Shown here in pieces: positions 27,405-35,533 of a stretch of DNA of 64,000 nucleotides. The stretch spans positions 3,128,783-3,192,782 of the forward strand of contig NZ_OY781925.1 of assembly GCF_963677305.1 (NCBI RefSeq), read 5' to 3'. Under the pieces are notes generated by a model. That model saw only the letters and a list, made by a program, of their open reading frames with translations, was not told the origin of the DNA and did not search any database. This DNA is from an uncultured Holophaga sp. GTDB taxonomy: Bacteria; Acidobacteriota; Holophagae; Holophagales; Holophagaceae. Positions within the stretch are counted from its first letter, which is position 1. Every line of letters begins with the position of its first letter. A program made the translations under genes and the position numbers.

Positions 27405-28880
27405 ATGACAAAAGCCATCTCCGTCCTGGGTTCCGCTTCCGATGTGGGCAAGAGCCTCGTCACCGCAGGCCTCTGCAGGCTCATCAGGGACAGCGGGCTG
27501 GATGTGGCCCCCTTCAAGTCCCAGAACATGGCCAACCAGGCCGGGGTCACTCCGGAGGGCCATGAGATGCCCCGGGCCCAGATCCTCCAGGCCAGGGCCT
27601 GCCGCCTGGCCCCCCACGTGGACATGGGCCCGGTGCTGATGAAACCCGTGAGCCCCACAGGCGCTCAGATCGTGGTGCTTGGCAAGGCCGTGGGCCAGCG
27701 GGAGGCCCGGGACTATTTCAAGGACACCTCCGAGCTGGCGGCAGTGGCCCTGGGGGCTCTGGACAGGCTTGCCGCAGCACACCAGGTCATCGTCCTGGAG
27801 GGCGCTGGCAGCCCCGTGGAGCTCAACCTCTGGAGCCGGGACTATGTGAACCTGCGCCCTGCCCGCCACATCGGCGCGGCCATCGTCCTGGTGGTGGACA
27901 TCCACAAGGGGGGCGTCTTCGCCCAGGCCAAGGGCACCCTGGACCTGCTCCCCCCTGAGGACAGGGCCCGGGTGCTGGGCATCGTCGTCAACCGATTCAA
28001 GGGCGACCTCGCCCTCTTCGAGGACGGGATTCCGCTCATGGAGGAGGTCTGTGGAGCCCCAGTGCTGGCGGTGCTCCCCTTCGTGGAGCACGGGCTGGAC
28101 GAGGAGGACCGGCCCATCCGGATCCCCGTGGACCAGAAACCTGAACCGGGACGCCTCCATGTCGGCGCTCTCCTCTCCCCCCGGGTCTCCAACACCGAAG
28201 ATCTCCATCCCCTGCTGTCAGAACCCGATGTCCAGCTCACCTGGATCACCGACCCGAAGCTGGCCCTCCAGCAGGACCTCCTGATCCTGCCCGGCTCCAA
28301 GGCCACCATCGGGGATCTGGCCCACCACGCCTCCACCGGCATGGCCCAGACCCTCCGCGACGCCCACGCGGGCGGCGCCTGGGTCCTGGGCATCTGCGGG
28401 GGTTACCAGATGCTGGGCCTGGAGCTGGTGGACGAGGCCGGCAGCGAGGGTGGCCCCAGCCACTGGGAGGGACTGGGCATGCTCCCGACCCGAACCGTGT
28501 TCCGCAAGGACAAGCTCACCACCGAGAGCCGCTTCACCAGCGCCTGGCCCGAACCGGGACACCCCCTGACGGGCTACGAAATCCACGCCGGGCGTACCGA
28601 GGTTCTGGATGGAGGCGAGCCCCTGGTCCAGGGAGCCCAGGCTGATGCAGGCTGGCGCTCAGGGCACGCCGTGGGTTCCTATCTCCACGGCCTGCTGGCC
28701 GAGGACGCCTGGCGCTCGGCTTTCCTCAACCAGGTACGGCTCTCCAGGGGCTTCGCACCCCTTGCCCCCCAGGTGGCCGACCCGCTGGAGATCCGCATTC
28801 AACGCTGGGCAGAGCACCTCCAGCGGCACCTCCGCCCCGGGGCCTGGGAAAAGATTCTGAGCACCGTTCATCCGAATTAG
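27405..28880 (+). CDS. cobQ: Cobyric acid synthase CobQ
   Basis: A 491-residue glutamine-dependent amidotransferase that amidates four side chains of adenosyl-cobyrinic a,c-diamide. The N-terminal dethiobiotin-synthetase-like ATPase part has GSASDVGKS at 9-17. The C-terminal class I glutaminase-like domain has Cys331 in LGICGGYQMLG and a C-terminal His in GSYLHGLLAE. Divergent from cobU across 35 bp, so both promoters must overlap. With eutBC in the same window, it supports the AdoCbl-dependent lifestyle. The start at 27405 follows GGATGGAAAG. Confidence 0.95.
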   Translation: MTKAISVLGSASDVGKSLVTAGLCRLIRDSGLDVAPFKSQNMANQAGVTPEGHEMPRAQILQARACRLAPHVDMGPVLMKPVSPTGAQIVVLGKAVGQREARDYFKDTSELAAVALGALDRLAAAHQVIVLEGAGSPVELNLWSRDYVNLRPARHIGAAIVLVVDIHKGGVFAQAKGTLDLLPPEDRARVLGIVVNRFKGDLALFEDGIPLMEEVCGAPVLAVLPFVEHGLDEEDRPIRIPVDQKPEPGRLHVGALLSPRVSNTEDLHPLLSEPDVQLTWITDPKLALQQDLLILPGSKATIGDLAHHASTGMAQTLRDAHAGGAWVLGICGGYQMLGLELVDEAGSEGGPSHWEGLGMLPTRTVFRKDKLTTESRFTSAWPEPGHPLTGYEIHAGRTEVLDGGEPLVQGAQADAGWRSGHAVGSYLHGLLAEDAWRSAFLNQVRLSRGFAPLAPQVADPLEIRIQRWAEHLQRHLRPGAWEKILSTVHPN

Positions 28881-28996
28881 CTTCAGCTGCAAGCGCTTCT
28901 GCCCGCCTCTGCCTCTGAGCCCGCAAAGAGACTGGCTTTTCCCCTTTGCACAATCCGCTGCCCCGCCTAACCTAGTGGCCGTAGCAAGGAGGGGCC

Positions 28997-29440
28997 ATGA
29001 CCCAGGTGGCCTGGATGGATCTGCTGGACGCATACGACTTCGCCAACCTCGGTGCGGAGTACGAACATCGGGCCTACATCGACCGGGTGACGGGCCGCAT
29101 CTACTTCGCCTCCGAGGACAGCCTCCCGGACGACGACCAGCCAGAGGACTGGAGCGACCCCGACCGCTACCTCGAGATGCCCAGGGCAAGCGATCTGGAG
29201 TTGGGGGTCTATACCGTGCTGGACTTCGTGGCCAAGCACCTGCCCCAGGACTACGGCACCGTCTCCAACTTCTTCCAGCAGGCCGGCGCCTATGGCCGCT
29301 TCAAGGGTCTCATGGAGCGCCGCGGTCGTCTGGACCAGTGGTTCAGCTACGAGGCGGATGCCACCGCCAATGCCCTGCGGAGCTGGTGCCGCCGTAACGG
29401 TCTGGAACCCATCCACACGCCCACCCGCGGGGCAAGCTGA
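28997..29440 (+). CDS. UPF0158-family protein
   Basis: A 147-residue acidic protein with the UPF0158-like pattern AYIDRVTGRIYFASEDS near residues 27-44 and LPQDYGTVSNFFQQAGAYGRFKGLMERRGRLDQW, ending LRSWCRRNGLEP. The family has no established function. It begins 20 bp after AGGAGGGG at 28987 and is followed by a DUF2164 gene 19 bp downstream, so they may form a small operon. The family call is by pattern recognition. Confidence 0.72.
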   Translation: MTQVAWMDLLDAYDFANLGAEYEHRAYIDRVTGRIYFASEDSLPDDDQPEDWSDPDRYLEMPRASDLELGVYTVLDFVAKHLPQDYGTVSNFFQQAGAYGRFKGLMERRGRLDQWFSYEADATANALRSWCRRNGLEPIHTPTRGAS

Positions 29441-29459
29441 GGGTGGCTATTCTGGCGGG

Positions 29460-29714
29460 ATGGACATCCGATTGAGCAAGGCCACGGAACAGCAGCTCAC
29501 CGCCTCCCTCCAGCGCTATCTCCAGGAGGAGCTGGGGGAGGAGGTGGGAGAGCTCAAGGCCACCCTCTTCCTGCGCTTCTGCCTGGAGGAGATCGGGCCG
29601 CCGATCTATAACCAAGCCATCCAGGACGCCCGGACCTTCATGCTGGAAAAGGTGGGCGACCTGGAGAATGTCTGCTACGTGGCGGAGAAGAAGAAACCAC
29701 TCCGGCGGCGTTGA
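29460..29714 (+). CDS. DUF2164 small protein
   Basis: An 84-residue protein matching DUF2164: IRLSKATEQQLTASLQRYLQEE, ELKATLFLRFCLEEIGPPIYNQAI and a basic C-terminus KKKPLRRR. The role of the family is unknown. ATG at 29460 follows GGCGGG. It sits 19 bp after the UPF0158 gene and is convergent with the M3 peptidase gene. Confidence 0.8.
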   Translation: MDIRLSKATEQQLTASLQRYLQEELGEEVGELKATLFLRFCLEEIGPPIYNQAIQDARTFMLEKVGDLENVCYVAEKKKPLRRR

Positions 29715-29720
29715 GCGCGG

Positions 29721-31607
29721 CTACTTCCCCTTGGCCAGGATGGCCTCGATCTGGTCCATGATGATGTCCATCCGGTGGGCCAGGGCCCGATAGGGTCCGG
29801 GGGTGGCAAGGTCCACACCGGCCCGCTTCACCAGCTGGTAGGGGTGGTCCGAGCCACCGGCCTTCAGGAGCTCGAGGTAGGTCTCCACCGCTCCCTTCTC
29901 CCCCTTCTGGATCCGCTCGGCGAAGGCCTGGGAGGCGGCGATGGAGGTGGCGTACTGGTAGACGTAGTAGTTGTAGTAGAAGTGGGGGATGTAGGCCCAC
30001 TCCACGGTCACCGGCTCATCGATGACCACGACTCCCTGCTCCGCTCCGTGGTAGCGCTTCAGGATGTCCCCGTAGATGCGGGTGAGCTTGTCACCGGAGA
30101 GGGCCCCACCCTTCTCCACCTCTTCGTGGATGGCCAACTCGAACTCAGCGAACATCGCCTGGCGGAAGAAGGTGCCCCGCAGGCCTTCAAGGGCACTGCC
30201 CAGGTAGTAGAGCCGCTCCTGATCGGACTGGGCCACCTTCAGCATGTAATCCAGGAGCAGAGCTTCATTCAGCGTGGAGGCAATCTCGGCCGTGAAGATG
30301 CTGTAGCGGGCGGTGGGGAAGGGCTGGGTGCGGTTGGCCAGGATCGAGTGGACCCCATGCCCCCACTCATGGGCCAGGGTGCTGAGTGATTCGTAGTTGT
30401 CGTTGTAGTTCGTCAGCACGAAGGGATTGCCGTCATGCACGCTGCCGCTCATGTAGGCACCTGAGCGCTTTCCGGACTGGGGATAGACATCGGTCCACCG
30501 GGCGTGGAGGGCCCTGGAGATGTCCGCGGTGTAGGTCGCCCCCAGGGGACGGGTCGCCTCGATGATGAGCCGCTGGGCCTCTTCGTAGGGGAAGCTCTTG
30601 TCGGTCTTCACCAGAGGGGGATAGATATCGGAGTAGTGGAGCTGCTTGAGCCCCAGCATCCGGGCCCGCAGGCGGAAGTAGCGGTGCAGGGTCGGCAGGT
30701 TGGCATGGGTCTCGGCAATGAGGGTGCGGTAGACCGACTCGGGCACATCATCGGAAGCCAGAGCCGCCGCCAGGCTGTTGGGATAGTGCCTGACCTGGGC
30801 ATTGAAGCAGTCGGTCTTCACCTGGGAGAAGAGCGCCACCCCGAAGGTCCTTTCGTATTCCTTGAGCTTCCCGAAGAAGGCCTTGAAGACCTCAGCCCGG
30901 TCCGCAGGGTCCGCCGCGGCGCGGTAGCGGCTGTAGCCCGCCTGATCCAGCCGCACCTCCTGGCCATCGGAGAGTTTCACGGTGGGCCAGGGCATGTCCG
31001 CGTTGGCCAGGATCCCGTAGAGGCTGGAGGGCGTGTCGGCGATCATCCCCACGGCGGCCATCACGCCCTCCGCTTCGGCTCCCAGCGTGTGGGGGGCACT
31101 CCGGAGGACCTCCTCCAGGGGGAAGCGGTAGACCGCCAGACGGGGTTCCTCCTTCAGGAAGCTCCGGATCCGCGCTTCGCCCACCGTCAGGAGCTCTGGG
31201 TCCATGAAGCTCACCGCCTGAGAGAAGCGGGTCACCAGCAGATCCAGCTCCTGGCTGCGCTCCAGTCCAGGAGTCAGCTTGGTGTTCTCGTCGTGGGCGA
31301 GACTGGCGTAGGTGTTGAGTCGGGTCAACTCCTTGCGCAGACCATAGATGCAATCGAGGGCGTCAGCCAGACCCGCGGCGCTGTCCCCCAGGTGCCCCCG
31401 GAAAGAGGGAATGCGCTCCATCCCCTGGACGACCCGCTGACGGGCGGCCTGATAGGCCGCTTCGTCAGGGTAGAGAAGCGTGAGGTCCCAGGTGCGGGAG
31501 GGGGCAGCCGCCCGGGAATCCGGCTTGGGCGCTTCGGCTGCTCCGGCTTCGGGGGCGAAAAAGGAGCTGAGGGCGAGGAGGCAGGTGATGATCGGCATGG
31601 TCTTCAT
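29721..31607 (-). CDS. pepF: Exported M3-family peptidase (oligoendopeptidase F-like)
   Basis: A 628-residue zinc metallopeptidase of family M3 that cleaves oligopeptides. The HExxH zinc motif lies in LAHEWGHGVHS near residue 412, with the third-ligand Glu region ASTLNEALLLDYM downstream. Unusually for this cytoplasmic family, a signal peptide is present at the N-terminus (ITCLLALSSFFAPEAGAAEA), so it is probably secreted or periplasmic and may help feed peptide uptake. The ATG at 31607 is the natural start for that leader. Convergent with the DUF2164 gene. Confidence 0.9.
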   Translation of the reverse strand: MKTMPIITCLLALSSFFAPEAGAAEAPKPDSRAAAPSRTWDLTLLYPDEAAYQAARQRVVQGMERIPSFRGHLGDSAAGLADALDCIYGLRKELTRLNTYASLAHDENTKLTPGLERSQELDLLVTRFSQAVSFMDPELLTVGEARIRSFLKEEPRLAVYRFPLEEVLRSAPHTLGAEAEGVMAAVGMIADTPSSLYGILANADMPWPTVKLSDGQEVRLDQAGYSRYRAAADPADRAEVFKAFFGKLKEYERTFGVALFSQVKTDCFNAQVRHYPNSLAAALASDDVPESVYRTLIAETHANLPTLHRYFRLRARMLGLKQLHYSDIYPPLVKTDKSFPYEEAQRLIIEATRPLGATYTADISRALHARWTDVYPQSGKRSGAYMSGSVHDGNPFVLTNYNDNYESLSTLAHEWGHGVHSILANRTQPFPTARYSIFTAEIASTLNEALLLDYMLKVAQSDQERLYYLGSALEGLRGTFFRQAMFAEFELAIHEEVEKGGALSGDKLTRIYGDILKRYHGAEQGVVVIDEPVTVEWAYIPHFYYNYYVYQYATSIAASQAFAERIQKGEKGAVETYLELLKAGGSDHPYQLVKRAGVDLATPGPYRALAHRMDIIMDQIEAILAKGK

Positions 31608-31676
31608 GGGAACCCATCCTGGCCGGGGCGGGAATACCCCGTATCACGATGCTACCTTGTCCTGCATCCGACAGGC

Positions 31677-32666
31677 TCAGTTCTCGCTCTCCGTCCTCCT
31701 GACCACCGGAGGCATGCGGGGCGTGGCAGGAGCCGCCGCAGGGGTTCCCGCGGGCGGCGGAAGGGGCTGACGGAAGAACTCCGCTGCGGCACCGACGGCA
31801 GAGAGGGCGCCTCCCACATCCGCGGGGAGGAAGATCTTGGTGGCCTTGCCCTCGGCCACCTTCTCCAGGGCCTCCAGGCTCCGGATGGCGATGAGCCCCT
31901 GGTCCGGCTTCCCCGCGTGGATGGCGTTGAAGACGGTCTCGATGCGGAACTTTTCGGCATCGGCCAGGGTACGGACGGCCTGGGCCTGCCCCTCGGCGCG
32001 GATGACCGCTCCCTGCCGGTCACCCTCGGCCCGCAGGATCTGGCTCTCCCGCTCGCCCTCGGCCTTCAGGATGGCGCTCTGCTTGAAGCCCTCGGACTCA
32101 AGGATGGCGGCGCGCTTCTCCCGCTCAGCCTTCATCTGCTTGGACATGGCATTGGTGATGTCCGCCGGGGGCTCGATCTTCTGGATCTCCACCCGCACCA
32201 CCTTGACACCCCACTCGTCCGTAGCCTCGTCCAGGACCTGCCGCAGTTGGGTGTTGATCTTCTCGCGACTGGAGAGGGTGGCATCCAGCTCCATCTCGCC
32301 CACGATGTTGCGGAGATTGGTCTGGGCCAGCTTGACGGCAGCGTACTGGAAGTTGGCGATGTTGTAGATCACCCGGACCGGGTCCGTCACCCGGAAGTAG
32401 ATGACCGCATCCACCGTGACGGCGGCATTGTCGCGGGTGATGACCTCCTGGGGCGGCACATCGATGACCTGCTCACGGGTGTCCACTTTGATCAGAGTCT
32501 GGAAGAAGGGCAGCACAAAGGTGAGCCCGGGCTCCCGGGGCGGTGCCGAATACTTGCCCAGGGTCTCCACGACTCCCTTCTCGTAGGGGCGGATGATCTT
32601 CAGGGCCTTGCTGGCCAGCACCAGCACGAAGATGACCAGGACGACGAAGAGAAGGGCCTCAGGCAT
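31677..32666 (-). CDS. SPFH/stomatin-like membrane protein (QmcA/HflK-like)
   Basis: A 329-residue protein: an N-terminal membrane hairpin (residues 4-21), then an SPFH/Band-7 domain (RPYEKGVVETLGKYSAPPREPGL and EVITRDNAAVTVDAVIYF), a long charged helical segment rich in Ala-Glu-Gly repeats, and a Pro/Ala tail. These proteins form membrane microdomain scaffolds. It lies 3 bp downstream of the NfeD gene, the common NfeD-SPFH pairing. The precise subfamily cannot be given. Confidence 0.9.
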   Translation of the reverse strand: MPEALLFVVLVIFVLVLASKALKIIRPYEKGVVETLGKYSAPPREPGLTFVLPFFQTLIKVDTREQVIDVPPQEVITRDNAAVTVDAVIYFRVTDPVRVIYNIANFQYAAVKLAQTNLRNIVGEMELDATLSSREKINTQLRQVLDEATDEWGVKVVRVEIQKIEPPADITNAMSKQMKAEREKRAAILESEGFKQSAILKAEGERESQILRAEGDRQGAVIRAEGQAQAVRTLADAEKFRIETVFNAIHAGKPDQGLIAIRSLEALEKVAEGKATKIFLPADVGGALSAVGAAAEFFRQPLPPPAGTPAAAPATPRMPPVVRRTESEN

Positions 32667-32669
32667 GGT

Positions 32670-33122
32670 TCATTCCTTTCCTTCAGGGTTGGGAGCAGAC
32701 TGACACACTTGCAGGCGGGTGCCCACCACCAAACGGATCTCCACCCAGGAGTCCTGGGGAATGAAAGCATCTGCAGTGGCCCTCCAGAGGGCTCCATTTC
32801 CCAGGCGCACCTGCCCCCGTCCCGTGTCGGGATCGATCGCCTCGATGACCCGCGCCCGCTGTCCCGCCAGGGCATCCAGGCCGACGGGACTGTGGGGCAT
32901 GCGCTTCATCCAGCGCCGGGCCAGGGGCGCCACGGTGAGCACCAGGAGGGCTGAACCCAAGAGGAAGACAATCCAGGTCCCCAGATGGCCCAGCCCCAGC
33001 CAACCGGCCACCGCCGCCAGGAGCGCACCTCCGGCCATGCAGGCGAAGAAGAAGAGCCCCGGGGTGACCATCTCGATCACCAGGAAGATCACCAACAGGA
33101 ACAGCCACCAGAGTGCGGGCAT
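32670..33122 (-). CDS. NfeD-family membrane protein
   Basis: A 150-residue protein with three or four membrane segments (ALWWLFLLVIFLVIEMVTPG and TWIVFLLGSALLVLTVAPL) and a C-terminal OB-fold-like soluble domain (GQRARVIEAIDPDTGRGQVRLGNGALWRA). NfeD proteins partner with SPFH proteins, and the gene for one lies directly downstream. The ATG at 33122 has GAGGTGTCC upstream; the longer frame to 33194 lacks a site. Confidence 0.88.
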   Translation of the reverse strand: MPALWWLFLLVIFLVIEMVTPGLFFFACMAGGALLAAVAGWLGLGHLGTWIVFLLGSALLVLTVAPLARRWMKRMPHSPVGLDALAGQRARVIEAIDPDTGRGQVRLGNGALWRATADAFIPQDSWVEIRLVVGTRLQVCQSAPNPEGKE

Positions 33123-33205
33123 GGACACCTCGTGATGCGCATAACATAGCGCAAATCGGCCCTCCGCACCGCTGATCCTGCATGCCGGTACCATGGAGCC
33201 AGGCC

Positions 33206-35533
33206 ATGCATCTCCTCCCCCTCTCCGTCCGCGACTTCATCGAGCCCCTGGTGCCCACCGGCAGCATCGATGCCTCGTACGCCTTCCAGCTCCAGGAGGA
33301 CACCGCCCAGCAGGGCATCCGCATGCATGCCCGCATCCAGAAGCGCATGGCCTCGGAACACCCGCAGCTGTGCCACGAGGTGCCCCTGTTCACCCGCTTC
33401 CAACGGGAGGGCCTTGAGGTGCTGGTCCGGGGCCGGATTGATTTATTAATAGATAATATAATTGAAGAAATCAAGACCACCACCCAGGCCCCGGGGCTCC
33501 TGAAACGCCTGGCGGAGGACCCCCTGCATCCCTTCGCCCAGCAGGCCCGGATGTACGCCTGGATGCATTTCGGGACGGAGCACCCCTGCACCTGTCGCAT
33601 CCGAGTGGTCTCCCTGCTGGACGACAGCGAAAGCCTGGTGGAGGTCCCCTTCGATCCCGAGGCCTTCGGGCACTGGGTGGAGGCCCAGGTGGACAGCCTG
33701 CACCGCGCCCACTTGGCGGACCTGGCCCGGGCCGAGGTACGGCGGGGCATGGCCAAGGGCCTCACCTGGCCCTTCCCGGAGACCCGCAGCGGCCAGGGGA
33801 CCCTCATGGACGAGGTGGCCTTGGCCCTGGAGGCGGGGGAGCCCCTGCTCCTCCAGGCCCCCACAGGGCTGGGCAAGACCGCCGGCGTGCTGCACCCGGC
33901 CCTGCTGCAGGCCCTTCGGGAGCACCAGCGGGTCTTCTGCCTGACCCCCCGCAACAGCCAGCACCCCCTGGCGGAGGCCTATGTGCGCCGCCTGCGAGAG
34001 CAGGGCCACCCGGTGCGCTCCGTGACCCTGCGGGCCAAGGAGAAGGTCTGCCCCCAGGAGGAGGTCCACTGCCGCCCCGAGTCCTGCCCCCGGGCCGACA
34101 GCTACTTCGACCGGCTCCACGCCTGTGGGGTCCTGGAGGAGCTGCAGGCCCTGGGCTGCGCCGACGGAGAAGCCCTGCGGGAGGCCGCGGACCGCCACAC
34201 CCTCTGCCCCTTCGAGCTCTCGCTGGATGCGGCCCGCCACGCCGATGTGATCATCGGGGACTACAACTACGCCCTGGCGCCGGGCTCCACCCTCCTGCGC
34301 TTCTTCGGAAACCCCGAGGCCGCGGCCCGGAACATCCTCCTGCTGGACGAAGCCCACAACCTGCCCAGCCGCGCTGCGGACTGGTTCAGCCCCGCCCTGG
34401 AGCTGGAACAGCTCCTGGACCTCCGCAAGCGGCGCAAGGGCCTGGGCCGGGGGACCTCCGCCCAGCTCACTCGCTGCATCCGGCTCCTGGAGGGCCACCA
34501 GGGCCCCCACCGGGTGCTGGAGGTGGACACCGAGGCCTTCCTGGACGAGGAGCAGCGCATCCGGCGCCTCCTGGCCAAGGCCGCAGCCGAAGGCCAGGAC
34601 CTCCCCCCCTCCCACCCCCTGGTGCGCCTGCTGCGGCCCTGGGCGGAGTTCTGCGCGGTGCTCCGGGAGCGCACCGAGGCCCATCTCATCACCTGGAAGC
34701 CCAGGCCCGGGGGCGGCACCCTGCAGATCACCTGCCTGGAGGCCTCGGAGCACCTGGCAGAGCGCTTCAAGGCCGTGGCGGGCACCGTGCTCTTCTCCGC
34801 CACCCTCAAGCCCTTCGACTACTACCGCAGGCTCTCGGGTCTGCCCGAAGGCACCCGCAGCCGGGAGATCCCCAGCCCCTTCCCCGCCGCCCACCGCAAG
34901 GTGCTCATCGTGCCCCAGATCAGCACCCGGCTGCGCCTGCGGGAGCGCTCCGCCCCCCGCATCGCCCAGTTCCTTAGCCGGGTCCTGCCCCTGCGGCCGG
35001 GCAACTACATCGTCTTCTTCCCCAGCTTCGCCTTCCTGGAGCAGACCCTGGCCCAGGTGGAGCTGCCGGGCTTCGAGGTGCTCTCCCAGCCCCGGCAGGC
35101 GGACCAGGCCACCCTGCGGGGTCTCCTGGACACCCTCCAGACCCGGCGCAAGGTGGTGCTCCTGGCCGTCCAGGGCGGGTCGCTCTCCGAGGGGGTGGAT
35201 CTCCCCGGAGAGGCCCTCATCGGCTGCGTGGTGGTGGGGCCGCCCATCCCCCCCTTCAGCCTGGAGCACCAGCAGCTCCGGGCCCACTTCCAGAAGCGCT
35301 ATGGCCAGGGGGAGGCCTACGCCAGCACCTACCCCGCCATGGCCAAGGCCATCCAGGCCGCGGGGCGGGTGATCCGGGGCCCCCAGGAGCGGGGCCTGCT
35401 GGTCTTCCTGGACGACCGCTTCCTGGAGCCGGACTTCGCGGCGGGCTTCCCCTCCGACTGGTTCAGCAGCCCCCGGGAGCTGGTGTCCAGCGCCATCCTC
35501 GCCGATGTGCAGGGCTTCTGGGAGGCCCCCTGA
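33206..35533 (+). CDS. XPD/DinG-like Fe-S helicase with N-terminal PD-(D/E)XK nuclease domain
   Basis: A 775-residue fusion. Residues about 40-130 resemble a RecB/Cas4-type nuclease core: Asp79 in GRID, then Glu88-Ile-Lys90 as the E-x-K motif. The helicase has Walker A PTGLGKT near 219-225, four cysteines suited to a 4Fe-4S cluster (Cys282, 289, 294, 334), DEAH at 381-384 and late motifs QGGSLSEGVDLPG and QAAGRVIRGP. XPD/DinG helicases unwind 5'-3' at repair intermediates. Codons 78-90, spanning the nuclease motif, are AT-rich (ATT, TTA, ATA, GAT, AAT), unlike the rest. ATG at 33206 has GGAG 8 bp upstream; a start at 33182 lacks one. It overlaps the FAN1-like gene. Confidence 0.86.
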   Translation: MHLLPLSVRDFIEPLVPTGSIDASYAFQLQEDTAQQGIRMHARIQKRMASEHPQLCHEVPLFTRFQREGLEVLVRGRIDLLIDNIIEEIKTTTQAPGLLKRLAEDPLHPFAQQARMYAWMHFGTEHPCTCRIRVVSLLDDSESLVEVPFDPEAFGHWVEAQVDSLHRAHLADLARAEVRRGMAKGLTWPFPETRSGQGTLMDEVALALEAGEPLLLQAPTGLGKTAGVLHPALLQALREHQRVFCLTPRNSQHPLAEAYVRRLREQGHPVRSVTLRAKEKVCPQEEVHCRPESCPRADSYFDRLHACGVLEELQALGCADGEALREAADRHTLCPFELSLDAARHADVIIGDYNYALAPGSTLLRFFGNPEAAARNILLLDEAHNLPSRAADWFSPALELEQLLDLRKRRKGLGRGTSAQLTRCIRLLEGHQGPHRVLEVDTEAFLDEEQRIRRLLAKAAAEGQDLPPSHPLVRLLRPWAEFCAVLRERTEAHLITWKPRPGGGTLQITCLEASEHLAERFKAVAGTVLFSATLKPFDYYRRLSGLPEGTRSREIPSPFPAAHRKVLIVPQISTRLRLRERSAPRIAQFLSRVLPLRPGNYIVFFPSFAFLEQTLAQVELPGFEVLSQPRQADQATLRGLLDTLQTRRKVVLLAVQGGSLSEGVDLPGEALIGCVVVGPPIPPFSLEHQQLRAHFQKRYGQGEAYASTYPAMAKAIQAAGRVIRGPQERGLLVFLDDRFLEPDFAAGFPSDWFSSPRELVSSAILADVQGFWEAP

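Noticed and set aside
28940-28965. TGGC ... TTGC resembling a sigma-54 promoter before the UPF0158 gene.
   Set aside because: The spacing between GG and GC is about 12, not the 10 required.
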